Part shown: positions 22,582 through 35,137 of the stretch, one piece after another
How the letters are laid out: the number at the start of each line of letters is the position of its first letter
Numbering within the stretch: the stretch's first letter is position 1
Assembly (NCBI GenBank): GCA_038277395.1
Contig: CM076192.1
Location: 126,553,470-126,617,469, forward strand
Source of the DNA: Dryocosmus kuriphilus
Taxonomy: Eukaryota > Arthropoda > Insecta > Hymenoptera > Cynipidae
Reading direction: 5' to 3'
Length of the DNA stretch: 64,000 bases
Made by a program: the position numbers and the translations under genes
Notes under the pieces: model-generated
Seen by the model: only the letters and a program-made list of their open reading frames with translations
Told to the model about the DNA's origin: nothing
Databases searched by the model: none

Positions 22582-22592
22582 GAGAACCATGA
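22582..22592. repeat. target-site duplication, left (Jockey)
   Basis: GAGAACCATGA, identical to 26057-26067 at the other end of the retrotransposon. Confidence 0.85.
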
Positions 22593-23037
22593 CGCTCCAC
22601 ACTTGCGATCGGGATCGTCGCACCGTCGCGTCTAATACGTCGATGTTCGTACGATTCAACTGAGTCCACAAAATACAGATTGATCGATTCTGATCTGTAC
22701 GACTAGACTCGTTCATCCGCGTCGCGCGCTGCCACCTGTCACTCACCGACTCCTCTAATTCACATTCACTCACTCCATGTTCTTCAAACAACATGTAGTT
22801 TCGGGCAGTGTAGACGTTGTCTGTCTTCCACGTTCATCCACATCCGTAGTGCAGTGCAGTACGGTGTGTCGAAGTGCAGTACAGTATAGTGTGGTTCATC
22901 ACACTGCGTGAATTCGCTCGTTCGTTTGCGATCTCGTTCCGAGGTCGCATCAGGCTGGAAACAGCAACATTGGTCCGCATAGGCGTCGCCACATTCACAA
23001 CCGGCCCTTCTCAGGGACACTTCATCTCCACGACGCC

Positions 23038-24552
23038 ATGTCAAATTCTAATCACGGCCTCTCTCAGGAGAACAACAACCTGTCGCAGCTCACGGTATCT
23101 GAGAACGCCTGTTCTAATGTAAGTAATGTTAGTATCCCTAATTGCATCGCTCTCTCCTCTGATAAGGAAGAGGAAATTCTCTCTCTCTCAAAGCTTCCAT
23201 CGCTCGGTTTCAAAAAGAGCGTTCGGACTTCTTTGTCGAATCGAAAGCCCGAATCTCGGCATTCGACGGCTACCTGGTGGCCCTCATGCAGTCACTTGCT
23301 GCACTCTCAGCTTCTAACGAAGCCCCTCTACCCAACAACGATGACTCCTCTTTAACAATGGACTGCACTTCTATAGAATTTTTCGAAAAAAGAAACCCGG
23401 ATAATGCGAAGTCGCGTTCTCCCTCCCGCTGATCCAAGACATAAATCCAAGCGCAGCAGGACTGCACGCATCCTCGACAACGAGTCGCCCTCCGATTCTT
23501 CGGGCACTGATTCCGTTCCAGGAACGGCACCAAAAGACCTCCCCCCGCCTATCGACATCAAACAGAAAGAACACTGGTCTGCTATCAAGGACTTCCTCGA
23601 CAGTGAGGACATCGTTCCTAGACGTAGAATTGTCACCTCAGACTCAGTTCGCCTTTATCTCCACTCGATAGACAACTTTCGTCTTCTCACTTCTAAAATG
23701 GATATGGAAAAGAGCCAATATACCACCCATCAAATCCGACAAGACCGAGATCTGAAGGTTGTCATCCGCGGAGTCCTCGAACTCCGATCGGACGCGGACA
23801 TCAAGGCCGAACTTGAACGGAGAAAGTTTCCTGTCAAATCTGTCCGCCGCATGCGTAGTGGTGACAAAATCTGGCCTCTCGAGCACGTTTATCTAGATGC
23901 TAAAGCACCCAGTGCCGACTCAATATTCGAGTTGGGCCTCCTCAGAGGTACTAACGTTAAAGTTGAGCGGAAGCATAAATCCAACGAGTCTCCTCAATGC
24001 CGACGCTGTCTACAGTACCGGCACGCGGCAAATTACTGTCATGCTACGTGGACTTGTGCTTTTTGTGCGAAGTCCCATGCCACTGCTACTTGCACTTTAA
24101 AGGACAATCCTAAGAAAGACCCTATCTGCTTTAACTGCAAAGGCCCCCATCGCGCTACTTACGGTGGCTGCCCTAAAGCTCCACCTAAGGAGCAGCCCAC
24201 ACGTCCCAAACCTAACAGCACGATCCCACATCACTGCACTCACTACGCCAACAGACTCGCAGTCGCTGCCGGCCAGGATTCCTTTCATGGCGAAACCACC
24301 TCACCAACCAACTATTCCACGCTCTTCGACATACGCACAAGTCACGGCTCCCATGCATCCCCCTCCCACCCCCTCTCTCCACTAGTTGATCCTCTGTCTA
24401 ACCCAGCGATTATGGATTTTTTTCGTGACTTCGTCACCAACTTTACCCTCCTCATGCAACACTCAATCTCCGGCTTTTCCCAGCCCCAAGCTAACTATCC
24501 TCAACTGGAATGCCAATGGCCTTCTAGCCTTAGGCAAAAACAAAGTCGCTGA
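23038..24552 (+). pseudogene. Jockey ORF1 (gag-like, CCHC zinc knuckles), two frame breaks
   Basis: ATG 23038 opens MSNSNHGLSQENNN. The true frame moves near 23210 to one carrying FDGYLVALMQSLAALSAS and returns near 23425 to the frame that runs to 24552. The C-terminal half has three zinc knuckles: CRRCLQYRHAANYC, CAFCAKSHATATC and CFNCKGPHRATYGGC. These are typical of Jockey-clade ORF1 proteins, which bind the element RNA. ORF2 overlaps its 3' end in another frame. Confidence 0.8.
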
Positions 24553-25824
24553 GCTTTGTGACCTCCTCGAAGAACTCTCGGTAGATGTTGCGTGCATCAC
24601 CGAAACTCACACTCAACCAATGCAAAAGCTCTTCATTCCCAATTACTCCATCTATAGATATGACCGCCCCAACTCCAAATTTGGTGGCGATGCCACAATA
24701 GACAGGAACTTCTTACGACATAGATCCATTAGCACACCCACCCCATCCTTGGAAGTTTGTGGTGTAGAAATCACCCATAACGATAAGCCGCTCAAAGTCA
24801 TCACCTGCTACTCTCCGCCCGCGATAAAAAATATCTCGGAAATTGTCCCACTTCTGATCTCTTACACGCCTACAATTCTAGCCGGAGATTTTAATGCAAA
24901 ACACTTCTCATGGGGTTGCCGTAATAGAAACTCTAAAGGTTCCTCTCTTCTTAAACTGTTGCTTTCTCATCAATTCTCGGTTGAGGACCCTGCCGACTAT
25001 ACTCACTACCTAGGGGATACTTCCAAATCGCCAGACATATTAGATATTTTCATCACCAAAAATATAGTAATCGAAAAATATCCCTGGTCTATCTCGGCAC
25101 TCAACTCCGACCACAATCCCGTACTCATGGAAGTCCCCAGCACAATACGCTGATGACACGGCCCTCCTTTATTCCTCCAGAACAAAGAAGTTTTGCTCCA
25201 CCGTCCTGAACAATTTCATCCCAAACCTGCTCAAATGGTACCATAGATGGTGTTTCAACCTCAACGAATCCAAATCCGAAGCGGTTTTTCTTCTCACACC
25301 GCAATATCCACCCTGACAACTTGATTGCCGGCACCCACGAAATCAAGTGGAGTAGCTCTGCCAAATACTTGGGTGTAGTATTTGACAGGAAACTCAACTG
25401 GAACAAACAAATCAAAGCCGTCCGCAATGAAGCCAACGGCGCTTTCGCCTCTCCCAAACCGTTCTTCAGCAACAATAACATCTCCCAGCAGACCAAGGTT
25501 CGGGCCTTCAATGCCATCATCAGGAGCATCAGCACATACGCTATCCCCGTCTGGGGTGCAGCTGTTTCCCTGAACAAACTTGGGGGCGCATACATGCGCA
25601 CACTCCGCAACTCCCTCAAAATGCCATGGTGCATCAGAAACGCCCAAACTCTGAACGAAACTGGTCTCCCCTCCATTCATGAAGCCGCCACCACCTACGC
25701 CGATAATCTTCGCGCTTGCGTCGCTAACCACATAAACCCCTCTATCAGTTGTCTGGCAACATATGCCTGCAAACCGAAGGACAAGGTCCCAAGACCCTGC
25801 TCCCTCGTCACTCCCCCTCACTAA
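24386..25824 (+). pseudogene. Jockey ORF2: AP endonuclease plus RT C-terminal part, large deletion
   Basis: The endonuclease is well preserved: LNWNANGL, the catalytic Glu in CITETHT, LAGDFNAKH and the terminal SDHNPVLM. Directly after it (about 25140) the sequence jumps to the reverse transcriptase catalytic box QYADDTALLYS, so the RT fingers and most of the palm are absent. A stop and frame change near 25315 precede the thumb-like part (IKWSSSAKYLGVVFDRKLNW) ending at 25824. ORF2 normally nicks target DNA and copies the RNA. This copy cannot, although its endonuclease could still fold. Confidence 0.85.
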
Positions 25825-26056
25825 CTCGCTTTCTCCATGCCTCGCATCTGCGCAAGGGTAACCCAGACCCCCCCCCCCCCCCGCTGGAGTTATCCCACGA
25901 AATTCTTGGTTTATAGCCTCAGGGCTGGTAATCGTCGAGGAGGGGTTTTAGTCAGTCACAGCTCCGGGTGATCCTGATACTACCCACCATACCATTTCAG
26001 TGGGTGTCTTTTTGAAGATTTCCCCACCTCAAATCCAAAAAAAAAAAAAAAAAAAA

Positions 26057-26067
26057 GAGAACCATGA
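26057..26067. repeat. target-site duplication, right (Jockey)
   Basis: GAGAACCATGA directly after the poly(A) tail, matching 22582-22592. Confidence 0.85.
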
Positions 26068-26209
26068 ACAGTTGATCAGGCTGCCCGTGGAGTGAGGTGC
26101 GGTCTTGAAAAGTTTAAAACGAAGGGTTAAAGACATGATCAGTTACCTAGGAATAAAACATGAATAAAACTTCTTTTTTCCTTGTTACTACTATACCCGC
26201 TGGTGTATA

Positions 26210-27590
26210 TCAACATGTCTCCAATTACTTAATATTCTTATGTTACTGAAGTTCATTTCTAAGAGAAAATTTTTCTTCTTTTTAATAAAATAATCATTTT
26301 TACCATTTCTTAATGTTTTTTTTTCAATTCTTTTCATGAAAAGCTTCATTTTTTATGTTTTTTTTATTACTAATACATGTCTCCAATTATTAAATATTTT
26401 TTATGTTTATGATATTCATTTTTCAATGAAAATTCCCCTTTTTCGTTATTATAGAATAGTTTCTATGTATTATAAATTAATTGATTGTCGTATATATTTT
26501 AGATTTCTAAAATAAACATTTTTACAATTTTTTACCATTTTTTTCAAGAAAAACTTCATTTTTTACATTAATTATATATTCAGTATATATTTTCTATTAT
26601 TTCTCACTCTTCATATTTTTAAAGTTAATTTCTAAACAAAAATTCTGTTTATTCTTTATAAAATAATGACCCATTTTCAAAAATATTTTTGTGATTTTTT
26701 CCATGAAAAATTTAACTTTTTCATTTTTTTCAGTTTCTAATGCATAGCTACCTCCAATTACTCAATATTTTTTATGTATCTGAAATTCATTTTAAAGAGA
26801 GAAATTCTTCTTCACTTAATACTATTCTTTTTGATATAAATTCATGATGCCGATTTCGAATTTTTGTAAATTACAGTAGTTATAAATATATATAAACTAA
26901 TTTATAATAATTTCGTTATAATAAATTTTACTTTCAAAGCTTTTAATATTTTTGTTAACTAAAAGTTTGTCCAATAAATCTTTATTAAAAATTACCTTAT
27001 TATTAATTGCTATTCTATGAAAATATATAAACAAGATTATGAATCTTCTAGCAATAAATAATAATATTACCAACTCGAAAAAATTCTTTATTTATTAAGA
27101 ACATTTAAACTTAATACCTTTTATGTCTCTGAAGTTTATTATAAAGTATAAATTTTCTATCTTTATTAAATAATAATTTTGTTTATGATTAAGTAATTAA
27201 TTCAATATATTTCGGATGTGAACAACAACCATTTTTACGATAATAATAATTGTATATAATAATTAGGTTATTAAAAATAAAGATAAATTTTCAAGTTCAT
27301 ATAAATAAAATAAACAAAAGATAACTAAAGATATTGAAAATCTAAAAAGTTGCTTTAAGAAAATTTGAATTGAAATAAAAATTTTATACAATAAAAATTA
27401 ACACACTATTTAAAAAAAAAAAATCTGTAAAAATTTAATGAATAAATCTTTGGCTTATTAGAAATATTATTTATTTGAAATTTTGAACTTTTTTTTGAAA
27501 AAAAAGGCTACTGTCCTTTGAAATTTAGTTGAAGTGTGTCAAAAAACGTTCTTCAAATCCGAAATTTTACTGTGTGAAAAGGTATCCTAC
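26210..27590. repeat. AT-rich diverged tandem repeat, ~165-185 bp unit
   Basis: Units begin CATGTCTCCAATTA (26212, 26377) or related (about 26570, 26745) and contain TTTTTATGT..CTGAARTTCATTT. The distal end (27500-27590) is inverted relative to 5490-5560. Confidence 0.55.
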
Positions 27591-27599
27591 AATTAATTA

Positions 27600-28450
27600 T
27601 GTAATTTATTTTTGAAAAATGTTATTATGTTTCGATTACTTTAAATTTTATTCAATTTCTCCATTAGTTTCATATGAAGCTGCAATACCGACTTTACTCG
27701 AAACTTTCTGGGCGGACATTTTACCATCTCAGTTTTATGAACCATGGTTGAGATCAACGAAAATTGCGACATCTGTACTGCCGTCGACTTATTTATTCTC
27801 AGTGATGAAAAAGGTGTTTCAATTCGCCAACAATAAATATAATTATATTTGAGAAGACATTGAATGGCGCGCAATGTCTTTGAAAGTATTGTATCCAGAT
27901 TTCTAGCCCGATTTTACTTACCATTTGCTATTTTTTGAACTACAGTTAACGACGTATCAGACGACGCTGTTCGCTCCACATTAGAAGAAACACAAGAAAT
28001 TATCTTCGTTGCATGCAAATTTTAACCTACAATGTTAGTTTTTTCTTTTAGCGAATCTTTCACCTATCTTTCGTTTTTCCTGTGAAACTTACTTGCTTTA
28101 CTCGATCGCCACAAACAAGTAACTAAACGCTCGCACCTGAAACTTTTCAACACGCAATCTAAACGATAATTATTAATAAATATAGTAGAGATTGATTGAT
28201 TTGGCCATATTTGCCCCATCCCTGTACCAGACCGATAAGTTTTCGAACAGCCATCAAACATTATAGAAAATCTTCTGATAAAAATACTCTATTATTGTTC
28301 AATCATGAGTTTATTTTTTCATAGGTTTCATTGCGCATTAATTGAAGAACATGCATCTACAAATCGAGGAATATACAAATTATTAAATTCTGAATTATTG
28401 GGAACATTCTTTGTTTACACGTATAAAATTAGGACATAAACGGCATATCC
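27600..28450. other. unassigned sequence
   Basis: A 77-codon plus frame (27619-27852) includes SYEAAIPTLLETFWADILPS and might be an exon relic, but the opposite strand is open too and no splice or family evidence separates them. The remainder shows nothing I can name. Confidence 0.3.
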
Positions 28451-28996
28451 TTATGATATGCTGAGTGATGCTACTTCCAAGCATAAAGAGGAGGTCTTCG
28501 AATCTTCCTTGTATTCTCGTATCTTTGAACAAAATACTGGGCCATGTTGCACTAGTACATAACAGCGGTCGTCAGGTGGGTAAATATTTTTGGTCGTATT
28601 AATCGGAACTCTGTGGTATACAACGAACTGGTCAGCTATAAAACGTCCTTCCCTTCCTAAATTTATTTCAGCCCGCTTTGGACTAATAGGACCTTCCACA
28701 GCACGAGGACCAAAACGAGACTCAAGATTTAAATGGGCTTGTGGATTTCGTGGTTCAAGCTCAATGAATTTATGTACGCCTCCCTTTCGTATAAAAACAG
28801 TATGAAACCGTTGAAAACGCAAGCTCGAATCAGGTTTCATCCCCACGGGTATCCATACTGGTGAGTACTGAAAGATTTGGCCTCCAAAAATAGATAGATC
28901 TTCCATTTTTACGCTCATGAAACGTGGTACTTCATTCATAAATCGATCTGCAATTAATTTTGTAAGAAGAAATTGATATCTATGAAGGTTTTGCAC
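28451..28996 (-). CDS. uncharacterised protein, probable terminal exon of a repeated gene
   Basis: The minus strand is open for 181 codons to a stop at 28451. An acceptor-like TTCTTACAAAATTAATTGCAG lies inside its start (near 28950), so the real exon may begin at DRFMNEVPRFMSVKMEDLSI. The rest is protein-like: PVWIPVGMKPDS, IELEPRNPQAHLNLESRFG, PISPKRAEINLGREGRFIAD, NIYPPDDRCYVLVQHGPVFC. I do not recognise the family. A diverged fragment of the same sequence (corresponding to about 28645-28725) is embedded at about 54050-54145, so this is a dispersed repeat or multi-copy gene. Confidence 0.5.
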   Translation of the reverse strand: MQNLHRYQFLLTKLIADRFMNEVPRFMSVKMEDLSIFGGQIFQYSPVWIPVGMKPDSSLRFQRFHTVFIRKGGVHKFIELEPRNPQAHLNLESRFGPRAVEGPISPKRAEINLGREGRFIADQFVVYHRVPINTTKNIYPPDDRCYVLVQHGPVFCSKIREYKEDSKTSSLCLEVASLSIS

Positions 28997-29212
28997 ATCA
29001 TGATATAACTTAATCTTTCAATTTACAAGCACGCTGTTAAATACTTTCGAAATTTTAAGTTACAAAAATGTAGTAAATTTCAAAAAATCTTTGTGAACTT
29101 ATTCTAATAAATATATAACTGAGAATTCATACCTGTCACCTAGTTCTCAGAAAATATTCGAAAGTAAGATGATTTGAATTATTTCACGTCCAGGAAAGAT
29201 AATATAAATTTG

Positions 29213-29467
29213 ATAAATGCGACAACTTCCAGACTTTTATTTCATAGATGACAAACACAATACTTCATAATATTTTTTATTATGTTAATATTATTTATGG
29301 CGTTATTATTTTGAACTAGATTTTTCATCTTTCACCATGTTTTTTATTATACTTGATTAATTTTTTATATAGATCTGATGAGGAAAACGGTTTATTATGG
29401 AAACGTTATGAAGCATTAGATTTTCCATCTATGAAATGAAAGTGTGGAAGTGGTCGTATTTGTCAAC
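29213..29467. mobile_element. short inverted-repeat element
   Basis: The ends carry GATAAATGCGACAACTTCCA and the complement of GACAAATACGACCACTTCCA. The inverted similarity extends about 44 bases, through the CATAGATG/CATCTATG motif. The interior is AT-rich and non-coding. Confidence 0.65.
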
Positions 29468-30479
29468 ATTTTGAAAATATTCGGAATTTTCAGATAAATT
29501 CGTGAGAAATTTGAAAAACGTTTGTAAAATTTGATGCGTTTTTCAAAATTCATACACATGATTTTGAAAATTCAAAACATGTTAGAAACTTAATAAGAAG
29601 AATTGAAAATTAAGTAATATATTTTAAAATTTATTAATTCTATTGAAACTTCAAGTGCTTGAATTTAATGTTTCCAAAAAGTAATTTAAACTTCAAAACT
29701 TCATACATATGGAAATTTCAGTGCTCTTTAGATTTTAAGCACCAGTTTTATATAATCTAAATATCTTTAAAAAGTACAAAAATGTACCAAGAAGAATGTA
29801 CAAATCCCAATAGTGTGTCACGCCATGCAAAATAAGCAATTTAAATGAGTAATGATTATCATACAATTATTTATTCAATAAAACTATTTTCAAAAGTGTA
29901 GATCACTTTATATTGGTGGTTATATATCTATGTATCTTTAATATTAATAATAGAAAGAAATATATGAGACTGTAGATTTGATGACATAATATAGCGATTA
30001 AATTAATAATGTTATAATATTAATTACTTAAAAACAAAATTTTGGGAGTTAACTATGGAAGAAGGATTTACATTTTTTTACGTTTTTGAAAGTTTATATA
30101 TAAATAGTGTTACGGAATTTTTATTTACGAGTATATATAGATATTGAAATTTCAAGAACTATATATTTCAAGAAGTATTCCGTCCTCCTGTTTTTTTTTC
30201 AATTTAAAAAAAATTTTTTTTCCAAATTTGCGATTTAATTCTAATTGCAACTTTAATTGCCGTGAAAATAATTGTAAGAACATTAAATATTATTATTGAG
30301 GTCAATTTTTTGATAATCTACATTCAGATTTCTCTTTTCCATATCATATGTCCCTCAAAACATGATTTTGTGTTTACATTCTCATCTTAAAATATTTATT
30401 TGCATGAAGTAAGTTCCAATTCTGATTGAAAATACAATTTTTTATTCATATCCTCATGTTAAAATACGGTCAGAGTTTA
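29468..30479. other. AT-rich sequence, nothing assigned
   Basis: No protein-like frame or clear repeat terminus was seen. Confidence 0.4.
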
Positions 30480-30687
30480 TGAGGAGAATAAAAAATAACA
30501 AAAAAAAGACAGAATATATAAATTAATGCAAGAGAGAAATACCGAAAATAAAATTTGACGAATTATTACATTCCTGAAATTATAATTAACGAAACATTTT
30601 TAGTTACAGAGAAATGAAAATATCGAATTATGCGAACACAGGATTTAAAAATGTCCGAAATCATTATTTAACGAATTATAAAATTTT

Positions 30688-30698
30688 CGGACTACAAT
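30688..30698. repeat. target-site duplication (LINE), 3' side
   Basis: CGGACTACAAT, identical to 38852-38862. Confidence 0.85.
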
Positions 30699-30807
30699 AT
30701 TGATTGATTCGTTTATTAGCCTTCCTTACGGGTTTGAGGGCTCCGTTCCCTTTAGATCCTTTACAATTTCACTTAGCCTTTTCCCCATCCTATTCGCCTG
30801 TGCACCT

Positions 30808-33765
30808 CTACAACACGTGCTCCCATGATTCCATTTCATACCTGCCTACCCTGCACATTTTCATTTCTTCACTCATCCAATATTTACATTCATTCATGCC
30901 TTCACCCATTCTGAAACGTATAATCCTGGCCCACCTGCACTCCTTTTTCAATTTCCCTAAATATTCTGGGAGCCCTTCCATCTTGACGAATTTATACCAT
31001 TTATTATAATTTGCCCCTATAATCTTTTCCCACCTATTCTCTTCCTGCCTCTTACTCATTTCCTCTTCAATTTCCTGCCACACCCTCCCCTCGTCAAACC
31101 TTCTCCATTACCTTCTAACTTGCCATCTCTCTTTGTCCCATTTTGAATTTCCCGTGTTACCTCTCCTCTCTCTATTTATTAATTCCTTTCGGCACACTTG
31201 TGCTATTTTGCTACCCTTACCACACTTAAGTTTCTCTTCGAAATTCCAGACCCTTTTTCTCTGCCTTATCACCAACTTCTCTCTCCCTCTTTCTTCTCTC
31301 AACATATAACCTGGGCAGTTCCAGCTTACTCCCATAACCCATCTCAGAAATCTTTCTTGCATGTTTTCTACCTTCTTGTAATCTTTCCACCCCCCATGTT
31401 TCCAATCCATAACAACATCACTGACCATACCAGCGAGTCAAGCAGCCATAATCTCATCCCGCAGTCCTCTCTGCATCTTCTTTTTCCAATGCCCCACACT
31501 TGACCCATCACCTTACTCGCACTTTCAATCCCTTTTTCACCTGTAGCACATTTCCACCTCCCGCTTCGAACCAAAATCCTAAGTAACAAAATTCCTCTAC
31601 CATTTCCACCATTTCTCCATTTATCTTCCATCCATACTTTACTTCATTCTTTCTCTTTCTAAAACAAACTATTTTTGTCTTCGTCACATTAATTTTCAAA
31701 TCTTTCTCTCTACCATACTCTTCTAATCCTTTCATTAGCAAGCTCATTCCATTTTCATTCTCTGCTGGAAGCACCTCATCATACGCGTACGCTAGTGAAT
31801 GTATTCTTTTATTTGCTAGCACTGTACCTACTTTACTATTCTTTTCCATTTTCTCTTCTAAGTCTCCTAACATTATGCTAAATAACAATGGACTTGGCGG
31901 GAACCCTTGCCTAAGATCCCTCCCTGTCCAAAACTCCTCCCCTTCCTGTTCCCCGATCCTCACCCTTGTCTTCGTCTCCGTAAAGACCTCTTTTACCGTC
32001 TCAATCAACTCTTAGTCGACCCCCCTTTCTTTCATTGCCTTCCATAAAACTTTCTTATTCACCGAGTCGAAAACTGCCTTAAAATCTACGAAGAGTGCAA
32101 CTAGCTTTCCTTTCTTCTGTCCCAGGTTTTTGTTGACCAGATAATTTAGAACGAAAACGTTATCCACTGTTCTCATCCCCGTCCTGAATCCTGTTTGATT
32201 GTGTGGAATACTTCCCTTCTCTTCTACCAGTTCTTCTAATCTCTTCCTAAACACCTCCGCGTAAATTTTATACGTTAATGGCACGAGAGTAATACCTCTA
32301 TAATCTTCCACTCTTCTACCCATACCTTTCTTTAAGAACGGAACTATCAAACCTGTTCTCCACTCCTTGGGCCATACTTCCCCTCTCCATACTCTTCTAC
32401 ATACTTCAAAGATCCCTTCTCTAATCCCTCTTCCTCCAAATTTCAACGCTTCATTCTCCCTCCCATCCTCTCCTGTCGCCTTGTTTCTTTTTACCTTCTT
32501 GATTCACCTCCACTTTGGTCACCTCATTCCTCCCTTCCATTCCTCCCTTCTCGTACTTTCTGCCCTCCCTCTTCACTTTGCTATCCACGCCTCCTAGCAA
32601 TTTCTTAAAGTACACCGTCCATTCCTCCATATTTGTCTCTTCATTGATTCCTTTTCATTCACCCCCTCTCTCTATAGATCACCTCCCAATCTCTTCCTTC
32701 CTTTATTCCTTTCTGTCTATCTCTCCTCTTCTCCAATCCTTTAACGATAATTTCATACGTTCTTTACTCTCTATACATTCCACTTCCCACCATCGTCTTT
32801 TCTCCCTTCTTTCCTCCTCACTTGGCCTAATTTCTTCCACTATCTTCTTTACCCTTTTCTTTATCTTACACGACATCGGATCCACGCCTTCCTCCTCTTC
32901 AATCATAGTACTCTCTTCTTCCATTCTTTCCATATATTCTCTTATTTAACAACTCCCCACTTGCCCATCTTAGCTTTGTTCCTTGTCACTCCCTCCTTCT
33001 TCCTTCCCTGTCTTCTCCCATTCGAACACTTCAACGTTGCAATTACCGAGAAGTGTTCTGACCCTATTTCGTTCCCTACTTCCATCCTCTCCAACAGCCT
33101 TCTTATCCTTTCCTCTGCCAGAATGTAGGCTATTACTGTTTCTCCTTTTCCTGCAAATGTAATCTCTCCTTCCTCATCCCCATCCGAGTTCCCATTACAA
33201 ATGAACCATCCAGTTTCTCCTAGAATTTCCAGCAGAATCCTACCCTCCTGGTCCACTTGTTTATGTTTCGATTCTCTCCTGGAAGTCTCACTCTTTTCAT
33301 CACATATTTCCCCCCCTGTTCCCCTGTCCAAGCATTCAGAACGCCTCCTATCAAAACCAATTTATCATCCTTTTTCGCCACCCATTTCCTAATCACACTC
33401 CAACCTTCTTCTTCACCCCTTCTCCTGTAGATGCAAACTCTCCTCACCTATCTTCTTCCCATCTTAACCATTCTCATCATTACTCCATCTGTTTCCTCAA
33501 ATCCCATTTCTATTCTCTCTTCACCTACCAAATCATTCCTTACTCCGGACGCCATGCCCCCTTCCCTTCTTCCCTTCACCATCTCTTTCTTTGCCTCTTG
33601 CATCTTCCATATATATCCTTTGGGTAACTTTCTCTTCACCCTCCTCCAATCCTTCTCATCTACCCAGGTTTCACTCAATATCACTACATCCCATTTGTTC
33701 ACCTCTTCCCAGAATCCTTCATCTTTGTTCGTTAGCCTTGATGCATTCCAAAATGCTACTCTCAT
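30808..33765 (-). pseudogene. LINE ORF2: endonuclease, reverse transcriptase, Cys-rich end, broken
   Basis: It starts at ATG 33765 with MRVAFWNASRLTNK and VVILSETWVDE (endonuclease Asn and Glu). The GDFNA box has decayed to GGVLNAWTGE, and the terminal motif is GSEHFSVIA. The reverse transcriptase covers 32446-31508: WRTGLIVPFLKKG, NQTGFRTGMRT, FVDFKAVFDSVNKKVLW (first catalytic Asp present), then RQGFPPSPLLFSIML, and the catalytic YADD box changed to LAYAYDEVLPAENE. The C-terminal piece (31083-30808) keeps CKYWMSEEMKMCRVG..ESWEHVL, a CCHC-like motif. Stops and shifts occur at about 33447, 32940, 32010, 31508 and 31100. It is inactive: one catalytic Asp of the RT box is Tyr. Confidence 0.85.
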
Positions 33766-34988
33766 TTCTTCTTTCTTTCCCTTCTCCCTTCTTTCTTTTT
33801 TACGACCCCTCCTTATTTTTGTGGAAATCCCGTCACTCCGCCTTCTCCTCCTTCTTTCCTTTCACCCTATAATGTTTCCATTATCTCTTCCTTTCTACCA
33901 CTAGCCTTTGTGTCTTCTCTTCGTCGCCTTGTACCCTCCCGGTACATTTCACACAATTTTTCTTTCTCTTCGTCCCATATCCACACAATACCGTTTCCCC
34001 ACATCCTGTCTTTCTCTATCCATACCGCGTTTCCTTTTATTCTTTCATTCCATGCTCTCTGTTTCATTATCCACTTTCTTCTTCTTTCATTACACGACAT
34101 ACTCTCCTCTATCCTTTCTTCCATCTCCTTTAAAGCTTTCTCTTTTCTCATAATATTATCTTTTTCTTCCTCACTACTCATTTTCACTATATATACACTC
34201 GATTTACCTTTATTCTTCCTTCCCACTCCGTTTACCTCTTCGACATGCACTTTTGTCCCGATTTCCCCTAACAACCTTTCAACTTCTTCTCTTTCTGATT
34301 CACTATCCACTTTCATTCCTCTAATCACTAAATTTCTACTACGTTTCTTCTTCTCTTCTTTTTCCATTTTCCTTTCTAATTCTTCCAAATCTTGATTTCA
34401 TTCTCACATTTTCTAGGATAACATTGTCATTCAATTCTTTTATTCTCTCTTCTTCTCTTTCCCCTACATTTACATTCTTTCTGTCCTCAGACTTACATTC
34501 TAGATTCCTCTCTCTTTCTTTCGACTTTTCTATATCAAGTTTTCTCTCTTTCTCACTGATTCTTTGCTTTTTCCGATATTCTCTAACTGTTTCCAAGCCT
34601 TATCTTTTTCTTGCCGCCCACACCAGATCTCATTCTTCACACATTTCTCTAACTTTCGTCCTTTTCTCCCAGACCTAATCCCCTCTCTTTTGCATGACAT
34701 TCATACTGCGGTTCGTTTCCTCTCTAAACCCTATAATGAGACTTTCCAGATTTTCTAGATCGACTTTCCCTTTTGCCTTATTCCTCTGCGGTGGATACTT
34801 TATCTTAAGCTTTTTCCGCAATTTTTCTTCTCTCTGTTCATTCCCCTCTCCTTCCCTTGATCTTTTACTATCATCCGTCTTGTCCCCCTCATCGCTTTTA
34901 TCCGTTGAACTTCCCCCCTGTCTCCACTTGATAAAAAGTTGTCTCGATACTAGACTGCTAGATCTCGGTCTACTAAGCAGTTCCCAAA

Positions 34989-34992
34989 TTAA
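34989..34992. repeat. TTAA target duplication, left (piggyBac)
   Basis: TTAA directly before CCCGAATCCGCCCA, with a matching TTAA at 38356-38359. Confidence 0.95.
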
Positions 34993-35121
34993 CCCGAATC
35001 CGCCCAAAATTTTTTTTTTCTTTAAATGCAACGATTTTTGTGTATGTTTTTCATTGTAATTTATGCAAACTAAACTTACATTCTTTCGCTGATACGTCGC
35101 CTTACTTGTGAGATATAGGCC

Positions 35122-35137
35122 GTACCATATATGGTAC
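35122..35137. promoter_or_regulatory. subterminal palindrome (piggyBac), left
   Basis: GTACCATATATGGTAC, a perfect 16-base palindrome 129 bases from the left end. Probably a transposase-binding repeat (inference). Confidence 0.6.

Larger units (their letters stand above)
22593..26056 (+). mobile_element. Jockey-type non-LTR retrotransposon, internally deleted
   Basis: A plus-strand element with a 445-bp 5' region, ORF1 (zinc-knuckle protein), ORF2 (endonuclease and the end of the reverse transcriptase), a 15-base C run (25868-25882) in the 3' region and a poly(A) tail (about 26037-26056). It is flanked by the perfect 11-bp duplication GAGAACCATGA, which fixes both ends exactly. About 1 kb or more of reverse transcriptase is missing. 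Confidence 0.9.

Noticed and set aside
29374..29410. CTGATGAGGAAAAC...GGAAACG resembling a hammerhead ribozyme core
   Set aside because: The segment between CTGATGAG and GAAAC cannot form a proper stem II, and no cleavage-site stem could be found.
30704..35059. Many plus-strand frames rich in Ser, Leu, Phe and Pro
   Set aside because: They are antisense shadows of the purine-rich minus-strand LINE ORFs.
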